Positions 36,327-44,801 of a stretch of DNA of 64,000 bases are shown here, one piece after another. A program made the translations under genes and the position numbers. A model generated the notes under the pieces. The model was not told where the DNA came from. It worked only from the letters and a program-made list of their open reading frames with translations, and did no database searches. Source of the stretch: JANQPD01 sp963715655 (lineage in GTDB: Bacteria > Bacteroidota > Bacteroidia > Flavobacteriales > Schleiferiaceae). Position 1 is the first letter of the stretch. Each line of letters begins with the position of its first letter. Location of the stretch: contig OY970262.1 of NCBI GenBank assembly GCA_963715655.1, positions 2,666,001 through 2,730,000 on the forward strand, written 5' to 3'.

Positions 36327-37204
36327 TTATCGGTAAGCATTTTTACAGGAAACCCCTTTCCTTTATAATGTTTTAATTCTAAAATATCTGCCGGAAGGCC
36401 AATCTTAGCCGCTACTAAATCCGCTAACACTTGAGCTATAATCCTACTTTTTAATACAGCAGAACTTACTTTATAGTCATACGTCTCTACCCAAAACTTA
36501 ACACTCAAGTTTACGGTACTTACGCCTAAGTCGCTTATTAAAACCAAAGGCTTTCTTTCCTCACTCTGCAAAACACCTTCTTGTTTTTTAAGTGCATCGT
36601 AAATAATGTTTTGTACGTGGTTTACATCCTCATCATAATCAATACCCACGGCAAATTCAATACGTAAAAAACCATCAATGGTGTAATTGATTAGTTCATC
36701 CTGTATCATGGTGCTGTTGGGAATATATACATCTTTACCATCAAACGTTTTTATTTGCGTATTGCGTAAACTTAGCGCTACCACCCTGCCCATGTGGTCG
36801 CCAATTTCAATGGTATCGCCAATATTAAAAGGTCGGTTAAAAGCCAGTATAATGCCGCCTAAAAAATTGGAGCCAATATCTTGAAACGCAAAACCAATTA
36901 CGATAGCGCCAACTCCTGCGCCAGCCAACAAGCCACCCGCAATACCGGTAAGCCCAATAGCATTAAAGGCCAATAGTAAACCAATAATCATAAGTACAAT
37001 ACGGAGTATTCTGGCTAAAAAGGAACTTAACAGCGGATCATCAATACGCTTACCCACCCGATTTTTAAATACGCCACTTAACCATCGTGAAATTAAAATG
37101 GCTAAGATTAAAATGACCAAAGCCAATAATATACCAGGAACATGTCTTAAAAAAGACTCCCAATAGTTTTGCAAACTAGCCGCAATTAGTTCTACCGCAT
37201 CCAT
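36320..37204 (-). CDS. mscS: Small-conductance mechanosensitive channel, MscS family
   Basis: A 294-aa inner-membrane protein that opens under hypo-osmotic stress. Three transmembrane helices lie in about 20-110; the pore helix reads AGGLLAGAGVGAIVIGFAFQ with the Gly/Ala packing typical of TM3. The beta domain carries FNRPFNIGDTIEIGDHMGRV and the MscS motif YIPNSTMI (about 170). Length matches E. coli MscS (286 aa). The stop codon (36320-36322) sits in the last, partial copy of the upstream-facing repeat array. It follows the polyprenyl synthase gene by 59 bp in the same direction. Confidence 0.92.
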   Translation of the reverse strand: MDAVELIAASLQNYWESFLRHVPGILLALVILILAILISRWLSGVFKNRVGKRIDDPLLSSFLARILRIVLMIIGLLLAFNAIGLTGIAGGLLAGAGVGAIVIGFAFQDIGSNFLGGIILAFNRPFNIGDTIEIGDHMGRVVALSLRNTQIKTFDGKDVYIPNSTMIQDELINYTIDGFLRIEFAVGIDYDEDVNHVQNIIYDALKKQEGVLQSEERKPLVLISDLGVSTVNLSVKFWVETYDYKVSSAVLKSRIIAQVLADLVAAKIGLPADILELKHYKGKGFPVKMLTDKK

Positions 37205-37263
37205 ACGTATCTTTCTTTAATTTAATTGTGGATGTTAACCTAATTGCCTAATAAAAGTTGTGT

Positions 37264-38229
37264 TTAATATTCTCTATGCACCAAAGTGCCGGCAAATTTT
37301 CCTAATTCAAGTAAAATAGGATGCTCAATATTTAAGGTGTTAAGCGCGGTAAGGGCATCGTTAAAATAGGCATCGCGTTTTTTTTCAGCGTAAGCAAGGG
37401 CACCGGTATCTTCATAAATCTCCTTTACCACTTCTACTTTATCAGTATCTACCAAATTTGCAACGCTAATCATTTTATAGCGTTCATTATTATCGGCCAG
37501 CGCTTTTGCAGAAATATGTAACAGCGTTTGTTTGTTGTTCATTATATCACCACCCACGGTTTTTCCAAACTTTTCAGGGTCGCCAAAACTGTCTAAAATA
37601 TCATCTTGAATTTGAAAGGCAATGCCAATGTTTACACCAAATGTGTACATAAACGCCTGCTCTTCTTTTGTTGCTCCACCTATAATCGCTCCAATTTTTA
37701 AGGCAGCGCCCAGCAATACTGAAGTTTTTAAGCGAATCATTTCAAGGTACGCTTCTTCCGAAACATCCTTTTGGGTTTCAAAATCCATATCCATTTGCTG
37801 TCCTTCACAAACCTCGCGTGCGGTTTGAGAAAAACAGGCTAAAACAGCTGGTAATTTGTCTGCATCTATTTGTGCTACATACTCATAGGCCTTTACCAAC
37901 ATGCCATCTCCCGAAAGGATGGCAATATTTTTATCCCACTTTTTATGCACCGTAGCTTCACCTCTTCGCAGCGCTGCCTTATCCATAATATCATCATGAA
38001 TTAATGAAAAATTATGAAACAATTCAATGGCTAAGGCTTGTGGAAGCGCATCTTGTGCGTTGCCGCCAAAAAGCTCGCAAGCTGCTAAAGTTAAAGCCGG
38101 CCTCAACCGTTTTCCGCCTAGCGATAGAATATAATGCATAGGATCATACAACTTTGCCGGTTGTTCACCTAAACGTAGTTGTGCTAACTCTTGCGCAAGT
38201 AGTTTGGTATAAGATTCAATATTGGTCAT
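37264..38229 (-). CDS. ispA: Polyprenyl (isoprenoid) diphosphate synthase
   Basis: A 321-aa trans-prenyltransferase of the FPP/GGPP/octaprenyl synthase family. The substrate-binding motifs are LIHDDIMD (first aspartate-rich motif, about 80-87) and FQIQDDILDSFGD (second, about 205-217), with GGKRLRPAL near 33 and the KT pair in KTSVLLGAAL. Chain length depends on residues near the first motif that I cannot assign safely, so the product may be C15, C20 or the longer menaquinone side chain. It starts 8 bp after rmlA stops, in one run with the RND exporter and rmlA. Confidence 0.88.
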   Translation of the reverse strand: MTNIESYTKLLAQELAQLRLGEQPAKLYDPMHYILSLGGKRLRPALTLAACELFGGNAQDALPQALAIELFHNFSLIHDDIMDKAALRRGEATVHKKWDKNIAILSGDGMLVKAYEYVAQIDADKLPAVLACFSQTAREVCEGQQMDMDFETQKDVSEEAYLEMIRLKTSVLLGAALKIGAIIGGATKEEQAFMYTFGVNIGIAFQIQDDILDSFGDPEKFGKTVGGDIMNNKQTLLHISAKALADNNERYKMISVANLVDTDKVEVVKEIYEDTGALAYAEKKRDAYFNDALTALNTLNIEHPILLELGKFAGTLVHREY

Positions 38230-38236
38230 ACGCGCC

Positions 38237-39106
38237 TTATGCTTCCTTTATTAAACCTAATAAATATTCACCGTAACCACTTTTTAACAAAGGTTCTGCA
38301 ATTTTTTTGAGTTGAGTAGCATCTATAAAACCCTGTACATAAGCTTCTTCCTCAATACAACCCACTTTTAAACCTTGCCTTTCTTCTATTACTTGCACAA
38401 ACTGACTGGCTTGCATTAAGCTGGCAAACGTGCCTGTGTCTAACCAAGCGGTGCCTCTATCTAAAATACCTACGTGTAATTTTCCTTGGCGTAAATATTC
38501 GCGGTTTACATCGGTAATTTCATATTCGCCTCTTGGCGATGGCTTTAACGCTTCCGCGATGGCTACCACGTTATTATCATAAAAGTATAAACCCGGTACC
38601 GCGTGTTTGGATTTCGGTTTTTCCGGTTTTTCTTCAATAGAAATGGCCTTAAAATTTTCATCAAACTCCACTACACCGTAGCGTTCAGGGTCGCTTACTT
38701 GATAGGCAAACACAACGCCTCCTTCCGGATGTTCTTTACTGCTTTTTAATAAATCGCCCATGGCAGAGCCGTAAAAAATATTATCACCTAATACCAAAGC
38801 CACACTATCATTACCTATAAAATCTTTACCCAATACAAAGGCTTGCGCCAAACCGTTGGGTATTTCTTGCACTACGTAGCTAAACTTGCAGCCAATACGA
38901 GTACCATCGCCCAATAGTTTTTTAAATAAGGGCATATCATGAGGCGTACTGATGATTAAAATTTCGCTAATACCCGCTTGCATGAGTGTACTTAAAGGAT
39001 AGTAAATCATGGGTTTATCATACACAGGCATCAGTTGTTTGCTTACGGCAAGCGTTAAAGGATGTAAACGCGTACCGGAACCTCCGGCTAAAATTATTCC
39101 TTTCAT
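38237..39106 (-). CDS. rfbA: Glucose-1-phosphate thymidylyltransferase RmlA
   Basis: A 289-aa enzyme making dTDP-glucose from dTTP and glucose-1-phosphate, first step to dTDP-L-rhamnose. The nucleotide-binding motif is LAGGSGTRLHPLT, followed by SKQLMPVYDKPMIYYPLS; the magnesium and sugar-binding blocks LGDNIFYG, EEKPEKPKSKHAVPGLYFYDN and GTAWLDTGT are all present. Length equals that of RmlA (about 290). Its ATG overlaps the stop of the RND gene by four bases (ATGA). The rest of the rhamnose pathway (rmlBCD) is not in the window. Confidence 0.95.
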   Translation of the reverse strand: MKGIILAGGSGTRLHPLTLAVSKQLMPVYDKPMIYYPLSTLMQAGISEILIISTPHDMPLFKKLLGDGTRIGCKFSYVVQEIPNGLAQAFVLGKDFIGNDSVALVLGDNIFYGSAMGDLLKSSKEHPEGGVVFAYQVSDPERYGVVEFDENFKAISIEEKPEKPKSKHAVPGLYFYDNNVVAIAEALKPSPRGEYEITDVNREYLRQGKLHVGILDRGTAWLDTGTFASLMQASQFVQVIEERQGLKVGCIEEEAYVQGFIDATQLKKIAEPLLKSGYGEYLLGLIKEA

Positions 39107-41475
39107 AGTAATTCATTTTCTTCCACCTCGTCAAGCTCTTCATCTGGCTTGTAAAGTGTAATTAATGGATGATTAAAACCGGCACTCAGCACAATTTTTT
39201 CTAAACTTAATAATAAAGAGGGCAAAATAATAAGATTACTAAGCATGGCAATAACTAAGGTTACAGAAACTAAAACACCAAGAGAAACGGTGCCGCCAAA
39301 TTCTGAAGCGATAAACACACTAAACCCGAAAAATAAAATAATGCTGGTGTAAAACATACTTACGCCTGTTTCGCGTAAAGCGCGAATTACCGAGCGACCA
39401 ATGTTCCAATTAGACGCTCTTAATTCTTGCCTGTATTTTGCTAAAAAATGAATGGTATCATCTACCGAAATGCCAAAAGCCACGCTAAACACCAATATTG
39501 TACTAGGCTTAAGCGGAATGGCAAACCAACCCATAATACCAGCCGTAAGTAATAAAGGAAATAAGTTGGGGATTAATGAAACAATAACCATAGCAAAAGA
39601 GCGGAAAAGCAAGGTCATGATAATGGTAATAACTACCAAGGCCAATAACAAGCTAATCATCAAGTTTTTAATAAGATAGCTAGTGCCACGCACAAAAATT
39701 ATGGCTGCTCCGGTGTAGCCTACATCATACCTTTCGGGAGGGAAAATTTCAGCAGTTACTGCCTTTATCTTTTCCTGCAAAGCTCTGCTTTCTGCCGTGC
39801 CTAAATCTACTGCTTGCAAGGTAATCCGCGCCACTTGGTTGTTACTGTCCACCATTGCGTTTAGCATTCCTAAATCTGCATCTTTCCCTTTTGGGAGATA
39901 ACTAAAAACGAAATTACGTTCTTGCTTGGTGGGTAAACTATAAAAAGACGGGTCTCCTCTATAAAAACCTTGCTTGGCAAACTTTAATCCATCTACTAAA
40001 GATAAGGAGCGACTAATCCCCGGTATTTCTGAAAGTGCTTCCTGCAATTTATCAATCCGCTTAAGGGTAGATTGGCTTTGCACGCCATTTTTACGTCTCG
40101 TATCAATTAAAATATCCAAGGGAACTACACCGCCAAACTGCTTTTCTAAATACTTTAAATCTATTTTTAGTGGGTCTTTGCTTGAATATTCTTCACCCAT
40201 ATTACCCGTAGCATAAATTTTTGTGGCACCAATAATTCCAACCACTATTAGCACAACGGTTCCCAAATACACCCACTTTCTTTTAGTGGTAGTAAGCATT
40301 ACTAAAAAATTGAGAAATCCGGTAATCCATCGCTTATCTAAATGTCGGTAGTGCCTTTTTTTAGGAGGCTTAGAAAAACTGTAAGCAATGGGAATAATAA
40401 TAATTGAAATCACAAACACCATTAAAATACTGATACTCGCAACAATTCCAAACTCAAAAAGAATAATGCTATCGGTAAGTATAAAAGCGGCAAAACCTAG
40501 GGCAGTAGTAAAGTTAGTAAGCAATGTAGCATTACCTACTTTTATAATTACGCGTTGTATGGCCAATATTTTATTGCCATGATCTTTATACTCGCTGTGA
40601 AATTTATTTATTAAAAATATACAGTTGGGTACTCCAATAACTATAATTAAGGTAGGAATAAGTGCCGTTAAAAGGCTAATTTGAAAGCCAAATACAGCAA
40701 TTAACCCGAAAACAAAACATACGCCCATAATTACCACCACCAAGGAAATAACCATGGCTTTAAAACTCCTTAAAAAGAAATACAGCAGCAAGCTGGTGAT
40801 GCATAAGGCCATCACTATAAACATAAGAATTTCTTTGGAAACCTTTTTGGTATTGGCCATTCTTATGTAAGGCAATCCACTTACGTGCACTACATTTCCG
40901 GTGGCCTTTTCATAGTTGGTAATTTTAACTTTTACCGCTTCTACAATGCGTATAATATTCTTGTCATACAGGTATTTAGTTTCTACCGATAAAAGCATCA
41001 ACGGTGTTTTCCTATCGGCACTATACAACAGGTTTTCATAAAACGGCAAATTATCATAGCGCTTGGCCATTGCCTTATAATCACCATCAAATTGACTTGC
41101 AATGGGTCTTATTTCCAGTCTTTTTAAACTGTCGTTTCTATCTAGCTCAAAAGCGGAAATAGGTGAGAGTGTACTTCCAATACCTTCTATATTACTTAAA
41201 GATTGCTCAAGCTCTTGCCAATTCTCAAACTCCTTTTTGCTAAAAACATTTATATCTTCTGCGGCTACCACTATGGTATTACCCACCTGATTAAAGGTTT
41301 TTAAATAGTTAGTATAAAAAACTTGAGCGCTATCGGTTTGTGGTAAAAGGCGCGAAAACTGATAGCCAATGCGCACTTGCGTACCCATATACGCCATAAA
41401 CCCTATCACTAAAACCAACAGTGATAGAATAAGGATGCGATTCCTTAAGATTATTCGGGCAATAAATGTGAACAT
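39103..41475 (-). CDS. RND/MMPL-family membrane exporter
   Basis: A 790-aa integral membrane protein with two copies of the RND half: one helix at about 12-30, a large periplasmic loop, then five helices; the second half repeats this pattern from about 400. The TM4-region sequences LLYFFLRSFKAMVISLVV and the conserved GISVDDTIHFLAKYRQELR (about 690, proton-relay Asp pair) identify the MMPL/SSD-like branch rather than AcrB. Members move lipids or hydrophobic compounds, driven by the proton gradient. The gene leads the RND-rmlA-polyprenyl synthase-mscS run on the - strand. Substrate unknown. Confidence 0.85.
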   Translation of the reverse strand: MFTFIARIILRNRILILSLLVLVIGFMAYMGTQVRIGYQFSRLLPQTDSAQVFYTNYLKTFNQVGNTIVVAAEDINVFSKKEFENWQELEQSLSNIEGIGSTLSPISAFELDRNDSLKRLEIRPIASQFDGDYKAMAKRYDNLPFYENLLYSADRKTPLMLLSVETKYLYDKNIIRIVEAVKVKITNYEKATGNVVHVSGLPYIRMANTKKVSKEILMFIVMALCITSLLLYFFLRSFKAMVISLVVVIMGVCFVFGLIAVFGFQISLLTALIPTLIIVIGVPNCIFLINKFHSEYKDHGNKILAIQRVIIKVGNATLLTNFTTALGFAAFILTDSIILFEFGIVASISILMVFVISIIIIPIAYSFSKPPKKRHYRHLDKRWITGFLNFLVMLTTTKRKWVYLGTVVLIVVGIIGATKIYATGNMGEEYSSKDPLKIDLKYLEKQFGGVVPLDILIDTRRKNGVQSQSTLKRIDKLQEALSEIPGISRSLSLVDGLKFAKQGFYRGDPSFYSLPTKQERNFVFSYLPKGKDADLGMLNAMVDSNNQVARITLQAVDLGTAESRALQEKIKAVTAEIFPPERYDVGYTGAAIIFVRGTSYLIKNLMISLLLALVVITIIMTLLFRSFAMVIVSLIPNLFPLLLTAGIMGWFAIPLKPSTILVFSVAFGISVDDTIHFLAKYRQELRASNWNIGRSVIRALRETGVSMFYTSIILFFGFSVFIASEFGGTVSLGVLVSVTLVIAMLSNLIILPSLLLSLEKIVLSAGFNHPLITLYKPDEELDEVEENELL

Positions 41476-41595
41476 ATAGTTTTTCTTAACCTATGGGGCT
41501 TAAAAAAGCGAGCGGCAAAATAACGACATTTTATGCTTCAAATTCCAAGCTGTTTGAGCCACAAAGCGGCTACATTTATGATACTACTAAGCCAT

Positions 41596-42273
41596 TTATA
41601 CTTTATTCTTTCCGCTTACACAAAGCACAAATTCGCCTTTTGGCGGATGCTCAGTAAAGTGTTTAATTAATTCAGAAAAAGTTCCTCTTTGGGTATCTTC
41701 AAAAAGTTTACTTATTTCTCGGCTGGTGCTGGCTTGGCGTTCCTCCTGCCAATAACTTAACATGTCGCTTAATGTTTTTACTACTCTATGTGGCGATTCA
41801 TAAAAAACCATGGTACGCGTTTCGTTTTCCAAAAATTCTAAACGCGTTTTTCTACCTTTTTTGGCCGGTAAAAAACCTTCAAAACAAAAATTATGGTTGG
41901 GCAAGCCCGAATTTACCAAAGCCGGAACAAAGGCCGTGGCACCCGGGAGCGTTTCAATTTTAACCCCTGCATCTATGGCGTAGCGCACTAATAAATAGCC
42001 GGGATCAGAAATTGCGGGCGTACCGGCATCACTTACCAAAGCCATTTCTGCACCCAAGGCCATTTCTGCAACCAAACGCTTGCCTATTTCGTGCTCATTA
42101 TGCATGTGATACGAGCGCTGCTGGGTTTCAATGCCAAAATGCTTGAGTAATTTTCCGGTGGTGCGGGTGTCTTCCGCTAAAATTAGCGACACACTTTTTA
42201 GCACCTCCACCGCGCGGTAGGTCATATCACTAAGATTACCAATAGGTGTAGGCACCAAGTATAGTTTACTCAT
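41596..42273 (-). CDS. rsmI: 16S rRNA (cytidine1402-2'-O)-methyltransferase RsmI
   Basis: A tetrapyrrole-methylase-fold enzyme of about 225 aa that 2'-O-methylates C1402 of 16S rRNA. The start is set at the ATG 42271-42273, MSKLYLVPTPIGNL, the family opening; an ATG two codons earlier is possible. Other motifs are LAEDTRTTGKLLKHFGI, ALVSDAGTPAISDPGYLLV and the SAM loop LPGATAFVPALVNSGLP. The C-terminal domain is shorter than in E. coli (286 aa). The start overlaps the end of the ATL gene by 8 bases, so it belongs to a trmB-ATL-rsmI operon. Confidence 0.93.
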   Translation of the reverse strand: MSKLYLVPTPIGNLSDMTYRAVEVLKSVSLILAEDTRTTGKLLKHFGIETQQRSYHMHNEHEIGKRLVAEMALGAEMALVSDAGTPAISDPGYLLVRYAIDAGVKIETLPGATAFVPALVNSGLPNHNFCFEGFLPAKKGRKTRLEFLENETRTMVFYESPHRVVKTLSDMLSYWQEERQASTSREISKLFEDTQRGTFSELIKHFTEHPPKGEFVLCVSGKNKV

Positions 42274-42616
42274 GGTCAATAAAATCTTCTCGGTTTAGTA
42301 CTTCATTAGGATCCCAAAATACGGTGCTAAACTTTTGCACCTGATCGTTTTTTACTTCTATCCCTTCATTTTCAAGTAATTGCTGCATCACCAAAGTACC
42401 TCCAAAATGATGTTTTCCACTTAGCAATCCATTTCTATTTACAATACGATGTGCAGCTATATCAGGCATTTCTACGGAGGCATTCATAGCATAACCAACG
42501 GTGCGCGCAGCTTTTGGTGCGCCAATAAATCTGGCAATAGCCCCATAACTGCTTACTCTACCATAAGGAACCAACTTTACCACGGTATATACTTTTTCGT
42601 AAAAATCACTGGCCAT
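42266..42616 (-). CDS. Alkyltransferase-like (ATL) DNA repair protein, MGMT fold without catalytic Cys
   Basis: A 116-aa protein with the methylated-DNA-protein cysteine methyltransferase DNA-binding fold: YTVVKLVPYGRVSSYGAIA (helix-turn-helix) and ARTVGYAMN (arginine finger). The active-site region that reads PCHRV in MGMT/Ogt reads IAAHRIVNRNG, so the acceptor cysteine is absent. This identifies the ATL group, which binds alkylated guanines and hands them to nucleotide excision repair. It overlaps trmB by 11 bases and rsmI by 8, so all three form one transcript. Loss of function of a true MGMT is less likely because the fold is otherwise intact. Confidence 0.86.
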   Translation of the reverse strand: MASDFYEKVYTVVKLVPYGRVSSYGAIARFIGAPKAARTVGYAMNASVEMPDIAAHRIVNRNGLLSGKHHFGGTLVMQQLLENEGIEVKNDQVQKFSTVFWDPNEVLNREDFIDHE

Positions 42617-43283
42617 TGGGCGAGCATTTAATGTAAGTAATGGTTTTACCCTTATCTCTAAAAAGTCCTTCGTAGTGGGTTTTTACGGTGTGTAATAAAT
42701 GGCTGGTATCATACAATTGCTTATCAATGTCGTGCCAAGCCTCATGCACAGTAAAGGGTAAAAACTCCAGTACGCCAAGGGTATAACCGTACAAAAATTC
42801 ACTATCGGTTTTTAAGTGAATAATTCCTTTTGGTTTTAGGATAGCTGCATATTTAGCTAACATATCAGGATTGGTTAATCGGTGTTTTTTACGCTTATGC
42901 TTTATTTGCGGATCAGGAAAGGTTATCCAAATTTCACTAATCTCCCCTACATCAAAGCAATGGTAAATTAGTTCAATTTGCGTGCGTAAAAACCCCACGT
43001 TTGCCAATTGCAATTCCTTTGCTTCACTAGCTCCATACCAAATGCGTGCACCTTTAATATCTACACCAATAAAATTTTTATCAGCGTATTTTTTGGCCAT
43101 GGCTACGGTATATTCTCCTTTGCCACAGCCTAATTCCAGCACAATGGGTTTATCATTTCTAAAAAAATCACTGTTCCACTTACCTTTTTGTGGTAAACCT
43201 TTTAAAACCTCATCTCTGGTAGGTTCAATAACATGAGTAAACGTGGCGTTCTCTTCAAAACGCGCTAGCTTTTTTCTTGACAT
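42606..43283 (-). CDS. trmB: tRNA (guanine-N7-)-methyltransferase TrmB
   Basis: A 225-aa SAM-dependent enzyme making m7G46 in tRNA. Motif I is LELGCGKGEYTVAMAKKY, followed by NFIGVDIKGARIW and the characteristic FPDPQIKHKRKKHRLTNPD with catalytic Asp and basic tRNA-binding residues. Bacteroidota TrmB are known for the extended N-terminal RFEENATFTHVIEP. Length is usual. It is the first gene of the overlapping trmB-ATL-rsmI operon. Confidence 0.94.
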   Translation of the reverse strand: MSRKKLARFEENATFTHVIEPTRDEVLKGLPQKGKWNSDFFRNDKPIVLELGCGKGEYTVAMAKKYADKNFIGVDIKGARIWYGASEAKELQLANVGFLRTQIELIYHCFDVGEISEIWITFPDPQIKHKRKKHRLTNPDMLAKYAAILKPKGIIHLKTDSEFLYGYTLGVLEFLPFTVHEAWHDIDKQLYDTSHLLHTVKTHYEGLFRDKGKTITYIKCSPNGQ

Positions 43284-43443
43284 GCCGCAAATATTGGGAG
43301 AAAATGTGAATTATAAGAAGCAATGTATAGTTTACTAACCGGATTTTTAAACATTGCTATGCATAGAATACTAGAAGTACGCATCCTTTTAAGGGATTGT
43401 AAAAATGCTTTTTAATTCTAATTAAAATTCCTTACAAATATTC

Positions 43444-43461
43444 TGTACAGAACCATGTACA
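43444..43461 (+). promoter_or_regulatory. Operator with two TGTACA half-sites before yefM
   Basis: TGTACA occurs at 43444-43449 and 43456-43461, 12 bp apart. TGTACA is the core of the operator bound by YefM and YefM-YoeB in E. coli. It lies just upstream of a perfect -7 box, so bound repressor would cover the promoter. Confidence 0.68.
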
Positions 43462-43467
43462 GTTTAC

Positions 43468-43475
43468 TATCTTTG
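43468..43475 (+). promoter_or_regulatory. Candidate -7 box for yefM-yoeB
   Basis: TATCTTTG is a perfect TAnnTTTG match 11 bp before the yefM ATG, giving a very short or absent leader. No TTG is found at -33; the TGTACA operator occupies that position. Confidence 0.6.
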
Positions 43476-43486
43476 AACAAAAAACA

Positions 43487-43738
43487 ATGAAAATTACTAC
43501 AGTAACAGATTTTAGGCAACACATGCGCGCCTACTTTGATAAAGTTTTTGACATGAAAGTTCCGCTTTTTATTACTAGACCAAAAGGAGATGATATAGTA
43601 GTAATGAGTAAAAGTGAGTACGACAGTATGCAGGAAACGTTTCATTTGCTTAGAAGTCCAAAAAATGCTGAGTTGCTTTTAAAAGCTATTGAAGAGGATA
43701 AAGCAGGAATGGGCATCGTTCACAAACTTGAAGATTAA
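43487..43738 (+). CDS. yefM: Antitoxin of the YefM/Phd family
   Basis: An 83-aa antitoxin and autorepressor. The N-terminal DNA-binding Phd/YefM fold shows TVTDFRQHMRAYFDKV and PLFITRPKGDDIVVMSKSEYDSMQET; the C-terminal part LLRSPKNAELLLKAIEEDKAG is the toxin-wrapping segment. It is followed 3 bp later by yoeB, and palindromic TGTACA sites lie upstream. It is co-expressed with and neutralises the mRNA interferase. Complete and without damage. Confidence 0.93.
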   Translation: MKITTVTDFRQHMRAYFDKVFDMKVPLFITRPKGDDIVVMSKSEYDSMQETFHLLRSPKNAELLLKAIEEDKAGMGIVHKLED

Positions 43739-43741
43739 AAG

Positions 43742-43996
43742 GTGGAAGTTACTTTTTTATCACAGGGATGGATAGACTATGAATACTGGCAGACTTATGA
43801 TAAAAAGGTTTTAAAAAAGCTCAACGCCCTGCTCAAAGATATTCACCGCAATCCTTTTTCGGAAATTGGTAATCCTGAGCCATTAAAGCATGAATTATCA
43901 GGATATTGGTCAAGAAGAATTACTCTGGAACATCGGTTAGTGTATAGAATTGACAATGGCAGAATTGTGGTCTTACAGTGCCGTTATCATTACTGA
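43742..43996 (+). CDS. yoeB: Ribosome-dependent mRNA interferase toxin YoeB
   Basis: An 84-aa RelE/ParE-fold toxin with a GTG start at 43742, three bases after the yefM stop. Residues known to be catalytic in E. coli YoeB, E46, R65, H83 and Y84, are found at exactly these positions (NPEPL, EHRLVY and the terminal RYHY). LSGYWSRRI is the family core. It cleaves mRNA in the ribosomal A site. The pair is intact and looks functional; the GTG start probably lowers toxin yield relative to antitoxin. Confidence 0.95.
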   Translation: MEVTFLSQGWIDYEYWQTYDKKVLKKLNALLKDIHRNPFSEIGNPEPLKHELSGYWSRRITLEHRLVYRIDNGRIVVLQCRYHY

Positions 43997-44018
43997 TGCA
44001 ATGTTCTTCATCTAAAAC

Positions 44019-44678
44019 CTACAACACTTTTCCCAACAAACGCTGGCACACCTTTTTACTCATTTCAATTTCATCGGTAAGCTCAGCAGGATTTACCTTT
44101 ACGCTTCCATCAAAATCTTCTCTACTTACTACCGTAAGCTTTAAACCAAGTCGTAGATTGCGCTCATTCAAATAGCGTAAAAAAGCTTCGGACGATTGTT
44201 GCACCGCCAAAAACACAAACGTTTTTCCAACTTCACATTCCGCTAAAGAAATAAGTTGCATATTTTCCACGGTGCCCTGCGCGTCAGGAATGGGTGAACC
44301 ATGAGGATCAAATGCAGGTTTCCCCAATAACTCATCCATTTTTTGAAAAAAACTCGTAGAATTTATATGCTCTAATTGCTCGGCAATGTCATGCACTTCC
44401 TCCCAACCAAAACCCATTTTTTCTACTAAAAACATTTCGGCCAACCGGTGTTTACGTACAATTAAAGCCGCTTTGGTTTTTCCCTTTTCCGTAAGTTTTA
44501 GTGGCTGATATTTAGCATAATCAACCAAACCTTTATCGGCCAAGCGCTTAATCATATTATTAACCGTGGGTGGCGTAAGTGCCAAATGTTTGCTTAATGC
44601 CGATGCCGAAATTTTTCCACTTTGTGTACCTAAGTGAAACAATGCTTTTAAGTAATTTTCTTCCGTGTGTGATGGCAT
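44019..44678 (-). CDS. DtxR/MntR-family metal-dependent transcription regulator
   Basis: A 219-aa regulator. Winged helix-turn-helix MPSHTEENYLKALFHL and LSKHLALTPPTVNNMIKRL; dimerisation and metal-binding domain with RKHRLAEMFLVEKMGFGWEEVHDIAEQLEH (metal-ligand His and Glu). The C-terminal SH3-like FeoA-type domain (about 150-219) is present. Such proteins repress metal uptake genes when Fe or Mn is bound. It starts 123 bp from the divergent DUF5686 gene, the nearest candidate target besides itself. Iron versus manganese cannot be separated by eye. Confidence 0.88.
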   Translation of the reverse strand: MPSHTEENYLKALFHLGTQSGKISASALSKHLALTPPTVNNMIKRLADKGLVDYAKYQPLKLTEKGKTKAALIVRKHRLAEMFLVEKMGFGWEEVHDIAEQLEHINSTSFFQKMDELLGKPAFDPHGSPIPDAQGTVENMQLISLAECEVGKTFVFLAVQQSSEAFLRYLNERNLRLGLKLTVVSREDFDGSVKVNPAELTDEIEMSKKVCQRLLGKVL

Positions 44679-44736
44679 TTGGCGAAGATACTAACCGGAC
44701 TAAATCTAAAACTACTATTTGGCAAATTGAGTGTAT

Positions 44737-44744
44737 TACATTTG
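44737..44744 (+). promoter_or_regulatory. Candidate -7 box for the DUF5686 gene
   Basis: TACATTTG matches TAnnTTTG and lies 57 bp before the ATG at 44802, in the intergenic region shared with the DtxR-type regulator. No -33 TTG at standard spacing. Confidence 0.4.
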
Positions 44745-44801
44745 AAGCAGGCAACGAAACGCATGGTTTACCTTGTCTGTAACAACATCAACCCACTATG
44801 T

